Assembly (NCBI GenBank): GCA_963210315.1
Contig: OY723273.1
Span: 1,674,001 to 1,738,000 of the forward strand
DNA: 64,000 nt
DNA from: Rhynchopus euleeides
Taxonomy: Eukaryota > Euglenozoa > Diplonemea > Diplonemida > Diplonemidae
Reading direction: 5' to 3'
Under the pieces are notes generated by a model. It was not told the origin of the DNA, did not search any database, and saw only the letters and a list, made by a program, of their open reading frames with translations. Made by a program: the position numbers and the translations under genes. Each line of letters begins with the position of its first letter. Position 1 is the stretch's first letter. Below, piece after piece: positions 22,875 through 33,653 of the stretch.

Positions 22875-23600
22875 GTGAGGGGAGGGGGGGGGTGTGTGAC
22901 GCTTGCCTGAGCGTTGGCAGGGGCGCTTTTGTATATGTGCATTGCCTTGTCTTGTCCTGTCTTGCCTTGCCGAGGGGTGCCCTGTATTGAGGGAGGTGGG
23001 TGGGGGCGATGCGAACGCCGTGGGTCATGCAGAATTCAATTGGTGTAGCGGTGTGGGGCACATGGGCAGGTGGTGGTGGGGGTGGTGGTGTCTCGTGTCA
23101 GGCCCCTGAGAGGGGTGCAGAGGTGATAATTAAGTGGGGTGAGGGAGGGTGTGTGTGTGGGCTCCTCTGTGAGCCGTCTGTGCGGGCGTGGTCTGCTTTC
23201 CAGCGGCTGTGCATCTCGCACTTTCTTCCCGCTTTCTGCGGGTGTTCCAGTTTCTGGAGGGGGGGGGGGGTGGGATAAAAAATGATTGGCGCTTCTCTCG
23301 AAGCGCAGTCAGAAAGTTGGCTGGAAAATCTCTCGAACCCTCTGCATGCGTGATATTGCAGCACGTGCGTAACAGTGTCGGAGTGCTTCCGACGACCCTG
23401 CTTCCTTTGTGTTCACATGTGGTCCACACATCAAGGCAGCATGCTCTAAGGTGGGGGAAGCGTCAACGCATCAGACAAGGATGATGTATCACTGTTGTAG
23501 GGAGTTCTTTGCTTTGCCCTGCGTTGGTGTCATCAATGGCATTGCAATGACAGTGCTACACCGCCACCACCCTGCAGAACTGACGGTCCTACACGGTACG
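22875..23600. other. Spacer between RING and cyclase genes
   Basis: G- and GT-rich, with a G-run at 23261. No supported gene. TTTCTGCGGGTGTTCCAG at 23233-23250 could be a splice or trans-splice acceptor for the next gene. Confidence 0.5.
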
Positions 23601-26600
23601 ATGCTGTCTCTGAGTCTGCTGGGGCTGTCCCTAGCAGGCACGCCACAGTGTGCATCAGACCCTGACAGCTGCCGGTTCGGCGTGGGTGATGCGCTGTTCT
23701 GGAATGCTCACTTCGACACGAGGTACACTGTCCCCCCGTTCACTACGATCAGGACCAGCCATCGACAGAGTTTGTGCACCCTGAACAACTGGGTGACGGC
23801 AGACCAGTGCCACGACCAGTGCCACTTCCGTCTGGAGATCACGCAGCCTGCTGACCTGCGGATGACGGCGTGCCTCGTCGCCAATGACTACGCGCACTAC
23901 GCACCCGACGCACACATCGACCTGTACCACCCGCTAAACGGTGTGGAGCACGATATCGTGAACATCAGCGCGAGCGCGTCGTCGTGTTCGCTGAGCGGGA
24001 ATGCAGACGTGTCGGGGAAGATAGCGTTGCAGGGCTCGGCGTGCTACGATTCTTCTGTGGCACGCACAGCTCGTGCAGGCGGTGCCGTCATGTCGATCAA
24101 GACGAGTTCATCCAAGTACAACCGTGTCAAGCAGACGTTCTCATCCTGGGGCAGCGGGTGGGGGCTAGAGGACTTCCCGTCTGCAGTGATGCCGCGGCAC
24201 CACAGCCTGCTGCTGTGGGAGGCGCTGGAGCGTGGTGCTGCCGTGCGTGGGAGGGTGGTCCTCAACTGCGACGAGCTGCCACAGCTCCGCACCACGGATA
24301 CAGCAGACGTGGGGGACGGGTGCCCGTTCCCACGCATGGCGGGTCTGTGCAACGACATGCCGCTGCCGCATGACAGGCTCTGCTCGCGGTGCCCGCTGGA
24401 GCTGCGTGTCGCGGGAGTGGCGGTGTGTCTGTGGGGCAACACGCTGCTGCCGCGCAAGCGCGAGACACTTCTGCAGAACACAGTGTCACTGCCTCTGGCG
24501 ATGGCGTCAGACGAGGTTGTCGTAGCTTCAGACCTGCCCGACAGCGGGTGCAGTGCTAGCGACTACGCACAGCTTGCCGGGAAGATCGTGGTGGTGCAGG
24601 AGTCGCGGTCGTGCCTGCCCATCACACAGGTGCGCCTGGCACAGGCACAGGGCGTGCGTGCATTCATCACTGCTGCACGCAGCGCATTTCGTTCGATCAT
24701 CCTCTGTGAAGGGCCTTCGCTTGGCGTAACAATTCCGGTGCACTCGTTGAACTACACGAACTACACTGCGCTGAAGGCAGCTTCCGAGCAGGCGCAGGTG
24801 GTGGCGGGTGTGGGGTCCATGCCGGGTGCAGGGGAGCTGGCTGCGGGAGGTGCCATAACACCAATCCCTCCTGCATACGATTTCGGGGACGTGGTCACTG
24901 TGGCCGCCGAGATTGTCGAGACTGAGTCTGACTGGGAGTGGAATGCGGTGGTGGTGCTATGCTTGCTGCTGCTTGTGGCAGAAACGCTCGTCATCACGGC
25001 CGTTTTGCTGCACCAACGCAAGGATGCCGCGCAGCTGACCACCACCGGCGCCTCCATGCCCCTCGGTGTCGCGAGCACTGGGCTGAGCCTGTCGCTGCTG
25101 CTCATCACTGCTGCTGTTGCATTTGCCCTCGCCTACCAGGCGGGTCATGAGTCCACGGACACGGCACAAGAGGATGGGCGGGTTGCGACACAGTCCACAT
25201 ACGACAACGCCGCGAAGAACGTAGAAGATCTCGCAACACGTCTGCGTGCGGTGATTATCTCCCTTGCCCTGGATAGTGCACAACACCTTTTTGACCGCTT
25301 CGAGTCACGTGGCAACGTGCATAGGGCCGTCGCCAGAGACTTTGATGGCACGTGGCAGAGCTTCCTTGACATGTACCCGAAGTACCAGGATCTGGGGCGC
25401 ACTGAGGACGGGACACTGAAAGCACATCTGCTGACGACAAATGGATTCTTCGCAGAAGAGAATTTGCTGAACGATGACCGCACGCAGGCACAGCGTGGCG
25501 ACGGCGTGCCGGGGGATGTGGCCACCAACAACACAGGCTTCCCGTACGGGCTGCTGCAGATGTCGTGGAGTACGTACCCCCCACCTTCGTGGGATAGGAA
25601 CTATTATCCGACGGCAACGCTGAACTACAGTAATGTGCTCGGCAGCAGCTGGCGCAGCCCACTGTCATTGCTGGACAGCTCAAGCAGCTCCAAAACCCGT
25701 GTGTGGTATCTGACACGCCGTGCTGTGGATGTGAATCCCATTGCCAATGCGTACAGCATCAGCATGGTGATGCCCTTCTTCAACAAGCACGGACAGTACT
25801 GGGGAACGGTGGAGGCCACTGACTTGTTGTCTGTGATCGGGTATATTGTCAAAAAGGCTGTCTCGACCGATCTCAGGTCGAAGAACAGGACAGCCCTGAT
25901 TGTCGACTACACTGACGGTGTGATCCTCGCCAGCTCTCATGGGACCAACGTGTATGAGGAGGCAGGCTTCCCCTTCCTCAACATGGCATGGTTCTTCCAC
26001 GATATGAAGCGGATCCACAGCCTGCACACCGTGTACACGCTCCCATCGGTGCACGTGAATGCACTTGGGAATTACATGGACAAGCTGCAGGACGGGTGGG
26101 TGGAGCACAACGGGGAGTTCGACCAGCAGGCCGAGTGGTCGTACCAGCACCTGTACTTCGCAAAGCTGCGTGCTGCAGGCGGGGTGGCAGTGGACGAGAG
26201 CGGAGAGGACGTGAAGGCGGAGTCGCGTGGGGGTGGGTGCGGCACGTGCACAGTGATGGATACCGACCTCGGGCGCGAGGTGTTTGCTTTCGACGGCGAC
26301 AACGTGCTGCACATCTACAACAACCTGACCGTCGGTGCGCCTGCCGTGGCAAAGACACGCACGAGCCCTGTGGGGCAGGCGTGGTCTAGCAACGAGCCCG
26401 AGTACGCAGAGTCGGTTGTGATGTCGGACGGGACAGAGTGTGTGGCACGCCGCCCGCCTGGTGGTGGTGCACTTGGATGTTTCATGCGCCCTTCATTCGC
26501 ACACGTGAAAGACTATGCCATCAGCATGCGCGTGCGGCCTGACGACGTGGAGGTGAACCGGCAGGTGCGTGGGGCACAACTGTTCTCTCAGACCTTCGAG

Positions 26601-28398
26601 GGTGAGACGAACGTGCGTGTCTATGCTGATGGGGAGCTGAGCGTCAACGTGTTCAGCAGAGGCTGCCTTGTGAAGGGTGTGCCTGGCGGGCTGCCTGTGG
26701 GCAGGTGGTCCACGGTCACTGTAGTCGGTGTTCCTGCCTACCCCGCCAGCTGTCGGGTGTACATCGATGGCAGGCTGCATGGCTCGAGTCACTACACGCG
26801 AGAGTTGTTCCTCACGCGCGACCAGGAGAAGCCTTACTACGCAGGGCGGCGCTTCCACGGGCGCATGGACAACATTATGATATTCGCAGAGACGCTGACG
26901 GCTGCAGAGGTGATGTCGCTGCACACTACTGGCGAGCTTGTGCGAGACGTGCCGAGCAAGCATTGGTTTGTGGGGGCGAAGGCGATCCCCATGAGCCAGC
27001 GGTACGACCACCAGGGTGCCACGTGGAGTGTGGCTGTGATGGTGCCACGCGAGGACATCATGCGCCAGGTGGACGAGAACAACCGTGCGACGATGCGCAA
27101 CCTTGCGGTGCAGGAGGACAACACGAACAAGAAGCTGGAGCGGAAGACGAACGAGACGGTGCTGGTGATTGTGGTGATTGCGCTCTTCTCCGTGTGTGTG
27201 TTCCTCGTCTTCAACAGCATGCTGACACGCCCCTTCGCACGGTACGCGGTGCTGATGACGGAGGCGGCGGTGATGAAGGTCGACGAGATGCCGGAGGGCG
27301 AGTCCTTCATCCGTGAGCTGCGTGCCATGAACAACGCTATGCGCCTGATGCTCAGCAACCTGAAGGAGTACAAGAGCTACATGCCGCAGAGCCTGCAGCT
27401 TGCAGGCCAGACGGATGCTTCTGAGGGTGAGGATACAGAGATGAGTGTCTCAGCCCTCTCGGGATCAAATAAGATGAGCTTCCGAAGCCGTTCGGGTTCG
27501 GCATCCCTCACAAACTCCCCGAAGGCAGGCGTCCGTCACGACTTGATGTGCACGCTCACCAAGAAGCGGTTCTCGTTTGTGGTGGCGAACGTGAAAGACT
27601 GGCACAAGGTAGCTGCTGCCACGCCGGATGTGGGACTGTTGGAACTGCACGGCGCCGTGCTGCACTGTGTGCTGGCAGCATTCAACACCAAAAAGGGTAT
27701 CAGCGAGGTCTTCTCTGGTGACCGCTTTGCCTGCACCTTCAACGCTGCCAAGATTAACACAAGCCACCGCGTGAGTGCCGCTGCCTCCGCGTACCAAATC
27801 GTCGAAGACGTCGAGAAACTTGCCAATGGAGCTGACTGCAGCTACAAACACCTCAGTGTCTGTGCCTCTGCCGTGAGTGGAGAAGGGCGTGTCGGCAACA
27901 TGGGCAACGAGCTGATGAAGCGCTTCACCTGCGTGTCGCCTGTGATGACGTGGGGCTATGCGCTGGAGCGATTCTGCAGGAGCATCGACGTGAGGGTGCT
28001 GGCCGACATGCCTGTCTACGAGGAGGCGAGGCACACGTTCCGGATTATGATTGCTGACGCGGTTGAATTTCCGAAGCGGCACCCTACAGCCATCAACGTT
28101 GCTCTTGTCATGGGCACCACGTCTGCCGCTGTGGACGAGTGGATGTACGAGCTTGAGGTGGCAGCGAAGGGCGACCCTTTCGCTGACTGGAACGAATGGG
28201 TGCTGCGGGTGTTCCGGGGTGATTTTAATGTATGTCATGCCACGCCACAGGCCCCATCCGCATCCACCCCCACAGATGGAGACGCTGGCATCTCTGTCGG
28301 ACCTCAGCTGCGTCACCGCACAGGCCAGTGTGTTCGACAAGATGCGCGAGGCTACACAGAAGGGTCACTTCACGCCGTCCCGCATTTCCTTCCACTAG
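23601..28398 (+). CDS. Receptor-like membrane protein with Cache, LamG-like and class III cyclase-homology domains
   Basis: Two exons, 23601-28229 and 28276-28398, with a 46-bp GT-AG intron (GTATGT...CACAG) in phase 0, giving 1583 residues. The start at 23601 opens a signal peptide (MLSLSLLGLSLAG). PA-like segments lie at about 135-175 and 320-420. Membrane helices lie at about 448-473, 497-517 and 1187-1211. A double-Cache-like sensor spans about 545-780, and a LamG/jelly-roll-like domain about 930-1115. The intracellular end (about 1320-1475) resembles class III nucleotide cyclases, with FSGDRFACTFNAA matching the GD metal strand. The first metal-binding Asp appears replaced by Asn (VVANVKDW), so catalysis is doubtful. 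The layout suggests an extracellular ligand sensor. Neighbouring genes lie on the same strand. Confidence 0.75.
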
Positions 28399-28756
28399 TT
28401 AGACACACTCGTGTAGGAGGAAAGTGTCGCTTGCGAGGCCTCACTCGCACATACCCCGCACAGGTAACGAACCAGCGCACAACTTGCCTTTGCTTTCACT
28501 CTCGACAATCAAACCTCCCCCCTTACATACCCTGTTGCATACCGGTGGGAACAACGGTGAGTTAAATCACGCACAACATTGCATGCTCTTGTCCACACAC
28601 ACAGCACACCGACACAACACAGGCCGAGCATTACTAGAGCTCGGGTACAACCTGCATCACGAGGGAGAAGTCTGTTTCCACTTTCTTCTGCACCCTCATG
28701 CAATGAAGGAGGAACTTTCCTTTCACTCTTGACAATCAAAACCCCCCCCCCCCCTA
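28399..28756. other. Cyclase 3' flank
   Basis: Contains a duplicated phrase TTTCACTCTCGACAATCAAA (28495) / TTTCACTCTTGACAATCAAA (28721), each followed by a C-run. The second C-run received element A3. No further gene seen. Confidence 0.6.
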
Positions 28757-29903
28757 GGGGGGGTCAAATGGGGGTGACAAACACGATTTTTCAAAAAACC
28801 GGCGCAGAGGCCCCAAAGCCCCCGTAAACCCTCCAAACCCCCCCAGATCGGTCCGGAAACCCATCGAACCCCACTTTTCCACCATTCCGGGCACCTCAGG
28901 TGCCCGAATTGGGGTACCTAAATTTTGTGCCACCGTTTGGTACCGGACAGTGCCACTGTGTGGGAGGTTGGAAAAGAATATGCCCCAACACACCACATCT
29001 GAGGGTTGCAATGCATGTTGCTTGCCAACCACGTCATCCGGTGGGTGTCAGGCGCTATGTAGGTGGCATGAGCCAGGTCTTCGATGTGTTCTGGCTTGTA
29101 TATGTACCTCCCTGCCTGCGGCACAGGCACTGCCTTTGTCCCCCACACCAGCCACAGAGAGCGTATTGTACTCGGTCCACGGTTGCTGATTCATTGTGAT
29201 GCGTTGTATCCTCGAGTGAACGTCACACACTAGTGGCACCACCACCCGCCATCCGAGAGCTGTATTGACTTTGCGCGCTTCCGTTGCATTCACCTCGCCA
29301 CGCATATTGCACCGTTCAGTACCAGTGCTCTTGGGCCAGGCAAAGTAGACCGCAGCAACTACCAATTCTGGCACAATGGGTACCACGACAGCGCACTTCG
29401 TGTGTTCCCGGAATGTACAGCTCGTGTTGCAACAGTCGTTGTCAACACATCCCGGTTGTGGAGCACTGCTGCACAGGAATCACACGACCATCTGGACTTG
29501 TTCCGTACCTACAGGCAGCCTCCCGGTGCATGGTGGCAGGGAGGTACATATACAAGCCAGAACTCATCGAAGACCTGGCTAATGCCACCTACATAGCGCC
29601 TGACACCCACCGGATGACGTGGTTGGCAAGCAACATGCATTGCAACCCTCAGATGTGGTGTGTTGGGGCATTTTCTTTTCCAACCTCCCACACAGTGGCA
29701 CTGTCCGGTACCAAACGGTGGCACAAAATTTAGGTACCCCAATTCGGGCACCTGAGGTGCCCGGAATGGTGGAAAAGTGGGGTTCGATGGGTTTCCGGAC
29801 CGATCTGGGGGGTTTGGAGGGTTTACGGGGGCTTTGGGGCCTCTGCGCCGGTTTTTTGAAAAATCGTGTTTGTCCACGTAAAAGGGTGGCATTTGACCCC
29901 CCC
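28757..29903 (+). mobile_element. TIR element A, copy 3 (1147 bp)
   Basis: Same ends as copies 1 and 2, TA at 28755-28756 and 29904-29905, with C-runs of about 14 bases directly outside both TAs. Orientation as copy 2. Confidence 0.9.
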
Positions 29904-29905
29904 TA

Positions 29906-31956
29906 CCCCCCCCCCCCCCGGCATGTGTTCCGCGTCCTTATGGTACGGTCGTGGGTTGGCAGCCGAAACTGCTACCGTAAGCAACTTTTTGCCCCCCCTG
30001 AACGTTCCTCTTTTATAACGAACAAGCTGACATGCAAATGGAATGACTGAAACCATCACTGCAGGTCACATGGGCTACATAAACCTGGCTACAATGATGA
30101 CACTGGTTATGCACATTTCCACAGATGAGTGCCTTGACGTTTGATCATGGAGACCAAAGAACGGTTTTGCATACCATCACAGCCTAATTGCCCACACAGT
30201 ACAACACCACAACACAGGCCGGAAAAAGCACTGGATTTCAGACACAACCTGCATAACGAGTGAAGGGTGGTCGTTCTTGTGCTCCCTTCTACTTCGATTT
30301 CACGACCCCCGCCCCATTCCTCCGTGCTTAGTGACGATGTGTCGATGTGTCGATAGTGTTCCATTCAGCCCCATGTCTCCCTAGCTGCTGCCATCGCTGC
30401 ATCTCCTCTGAGCGAGCGGTGGTTTTCCACATGTTTTGCGTTTTGGACGTTCCAGTGTGCAAGGAAAGTGTGGGTTGTCCGCTGGCCAGTTTCCACAGGC
30501 TGGTTTCCCCCTGGGCACGTGGCCTGTTTCCACATGCGACAGCCCAGGGGGAGCACCCACGGCAGGAAGGGCAGGTAGGGCACATAACGTATTCGAAAGT
30601 ATTTGGTGGCCTATTTTGTTGGTCACTTCACGATCCACCAGGGGCAAAGCAGACGGTTATTGTCAGTTTGGCGTCGCCAACTCAGGCAACTGTTCGCTGT
30701 GCGGGTCCCTGCGAAGATTTAGCACGCCCGGCCAGTGTTCAGATTTCGAGGAGCACCAACTGGCGTTGCCCCCCTTCCCTCTCTTGCTTCGCCCAGCTGT
30801 CGTGGATTTCTGCAACGCAATCCCTGCAAGGTATTGCCTTCGCTTTGTGCCACTGTGTGTCAAACTGTGTCGCTTCACAGCCAGGTGTTGTGAGGCGGCT
30901 CACCTTTTCCCACTTCCCTGCATATACTGAGCGAAGGCCCCGTGGATAGGTGTTGAGGGAAATGCGTCCCGCCGTTGCCATATGGTCAACGCTTCTCTGT
31001 CTCTTTTCGTGCTCCACCACTTTTCTTTTGTACCTCAGACAGGTCGTCACATCCGAAGGGCTCGCACACAACAATAAGCTGTCGCAGGTTTTTATAAAGT
31101 GGAAGCGGCCAACAAAACATCACGGGTTCTTCCCCCTTCATGTTTCCCTTTTGCGAGTGAGTGAAACGAACGGAAATGAGAGTATTTTCCCAACGTGAGG
31201 GCGTTACGTGCTTGCCATCGCACACAGTTACAGGATACCTGGCACCAGCACACCTCAGGTCACGGCTGCCTGCCTTCCTGTTGTGTACACACAGGCACAC
31301 CACGACGCTGCATTGCCCTCTGCTACGAAGCGCCTGCCACACAGCCAAGGCGGCTATTTTGCCCTTCTTCTGGGCTGTTTGCAGACCCTTCGGGCTGTGT
31401 TGCATCGGAGAACCAGCGTGTGGCGCTGCAGATGCATCCCATGCCTCGCTGCCTTACCTATGGTCTTGAAGGGCATGCTACCGCCTGACCCCCGACCAGG
31501 GGCACCGAAGCTTTCCAAAAAGGATTAAACGTGTGTGTGGAGGTAGCATTCGAGGTGTCCTTGCCCCTGTTCCAATATGCACAGCTGGAATGGAGTCTCT
31601 CCATACACATCACCGGTGTAGGCGTGCCTCCGTCACGGAGGGGATGTGGGAGAGGTCCAGGCTTCCGGGTGGTTCAGAGCTCTAGCGCAGCTGGGGCAAC
31701 GACGGGCTCCCGTGTGTGCTTACCTACGGGTTTGAAGGGCAGGTTACTGGCTTTCCCCGAGGTGCCACGCTTCCAAAATGATTCATGTGTGTGTGTGGAG
31801 GTGGCATTCGAGTTCTCTCGGTGCAACTTACACAATATCTGCAGTTACAGGTTGCTGTAACGTGTGCGTATCTGCTCCTCTGTTGGTGTGTATTGAGTGA
31901 AAGTGTGTTAACAGGGCACACTCTATCGGGGGCGATCAAAACATAAATCAGCAAAA
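29906..31956. other. Two-kilobase spacer without a supportable gene
   Basis: Frames up to 200 codons exist on both strands, but their composition is unlike that of the host genes, and strands compete for the same bases. No domain, no clear splice pattern and no RNA gene recognised. Confidence 0.55.
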
Positions 31957-32065
31957 GGGGGTCCTCGCTACGAGTCACTGTGAGTCACGAGTCGTCAGTG
32001 TTCAGCCAAACATGGCTGACTTCTCACTTTTTCTCACTCAGCCACACTTGGTTGCGAGGGCCCCC
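31957..32065. mobile_element. MITE H, copy 2 (109 bp)
   Basis: Ends GGGGGTCCTCGCTACG and GGTTGCGAGGGCCCCC, flanked by AAA on both sides. Confidence 0.85.
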
Positions 32066-32747
32066 AAAACTCGGCGTTATTTTCGCAAAAATAAAGGGTG
32101 ACCTTCGCCAAAAAAGGCGCTTCATTTTTTCCGGGGGGGGGGGGGTCCAGGTGCTCCCGAAATGATCTCCCATATCCGTATGCCCCCCTCCTCGCAGCAA
32201 GGCGCTGTGCTCCTGAAAGCACAAAGAAATATTTTCATCGGCACGCCCGCACTCACCCCCCCCCCCCCCTAGGGCAGTGATTACAGGGGGGGGTCAAATA
32301 AACGTACTTAGTACTACTATTCGGCGAACGCGCGGGCCTAAATCGACCTCGCCAGAACATTAATAAATAGTTTGCGAGCGAATAGACGTACTAAGTACGT
32401 CTATTCAACTTTTCCTAAAAACGCTGTTTGCAGGGGCTCTGCGGGGCTGTTTGGTCCACCAGGGGCGCGCTGGTCACTGCTGTCGTCCGTCTCTCACTTC
32501 TTCTGCCTTCCGGTCGAGTATCCGCTCTGTTCTCGTCCTACCACTCGCCCCTCATTTGGTTTCGTACCGTTTTGATTTGTATTGCCTCCCCCCCCCTCTG
32601 GTGCCCCCCCTGGTTGACATTCTTGTTGAGTTAGTGAAAGCATACACAGTTCATCAGAGCTGTCAGCTTCACTGTCGGTGGTTGGTTGGTGCGTTGATGC
32701 TTAAAAAAAGATGTGAAAAGGGCAAGCCACAACCAGCACGCCCCAAC

Positions 32748-33503
32748 TTACTTCTTCTTGGGCTTGCTGGGGCAAGTCTGCATGTTGTGCCCAGGCTTCC
32801 TACACCCTTTGCAGAGCCTGCGGTGTTTGTTGGGAGTCTGGGTGGTCGGGGACGCTGCGCGCTTCTTTTCGGAGGACTGGGAGGACTGGGAAGGCTGTGT
32901 CTGTGTGAGAGAGTTCACACGAACCGGCTTCGCCCATGCCAAGATGCTTGTCTGTTGGGTTGGCTGAGACACAACTTTCTTTTGGGTGGACTGCTTCTCT
33001 GTGCTCTCTTTTGCCTTCCCGTCCAACCCAGGTTCAAGGTCCGCACCACCAGCCTCAGGGGATGTTTCTGTGCTTGGTGCGAAGGTGAGGTCCGGACAAA
33101 GGGAGCTCTTCACGAACCCGTCCTCCTCACCCGACACCTTCAGCACGTACCCCATATCCCGCAAGCGCTGGGCTACCACCTCCCCCCTCACACTTTCCAC
33201 CGACTTTCCCCAAACAGCTCCAACAGAGGTGCACATGGCCTCGCGGTACCACCTCTCTGTGAAGCGACAATCCTGGCGAAAACCTTCGGCTGTTGATTTC
33301 TTTATCTCGAGACGGGCTTTGTCCTTGAGCCCTTCCAGGTGAGTGTGGAAGGCAGCCTTGAATGGTGCAAATGCATGCACATCAAGGTACTGCACTGTTC
33401 CTGTCAACCCACCTGGAATGACCGCTGACTTCGCCCCCGTCTTCCTGTGCAAGTACGCAACATTTTTTGGTGCAATGTGTGTTGTCGCCGAGTCATAAAT
33501 GAC
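32748..33503 (-). pseudogene. pogo-like transposase, C-terminal half (split by F)
   Basis: Contains the second catalytic Asp in LVIYDSATTH and the third in QYLDVHAFAPFK, with 36 residues between them, the DDE_1 pattern of pogo/Tigger enzymes. The segment ends in a CCHC zinc knuckle, CKGCRKPGHNMQTC, followed by a lysine-rich tail and stop. The zinc knuckle probably binds nucleic acid. The 5' part continues at 43416-44063; between them lies element F. Coding is open throughout, so inactivation is due to the insertion. Confidence 0.85.
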
Positions 33504-33653
33504 AAGCATGGGGTAATCAGGCTGGGGAAAAAAACAACAAATCACAACAAATCACACCCGATCGTATTGCAATTTGGGTTAGCGTGCTGGCATCGCAGCC
33601 TGGCCCCGAAGGACCATACCGTGAGGAACCGGGCCCGCTATCCTACTCTTGCT

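Noticed and set aside
21538..23061. 507-codon minus-strand frame
   Set aside because: Pro/Arg/Ala-rich antisense of the RING gene's 3' half; a codon-bias shadow.
33510..33520. Original palindromic coding site WGNQPDYP as F's target
   Set aside because: The TSD AAGCA lies outside these bases, so GGGGTAATCAG/CTGATTACCCC belongs to F's own inverted repeat.
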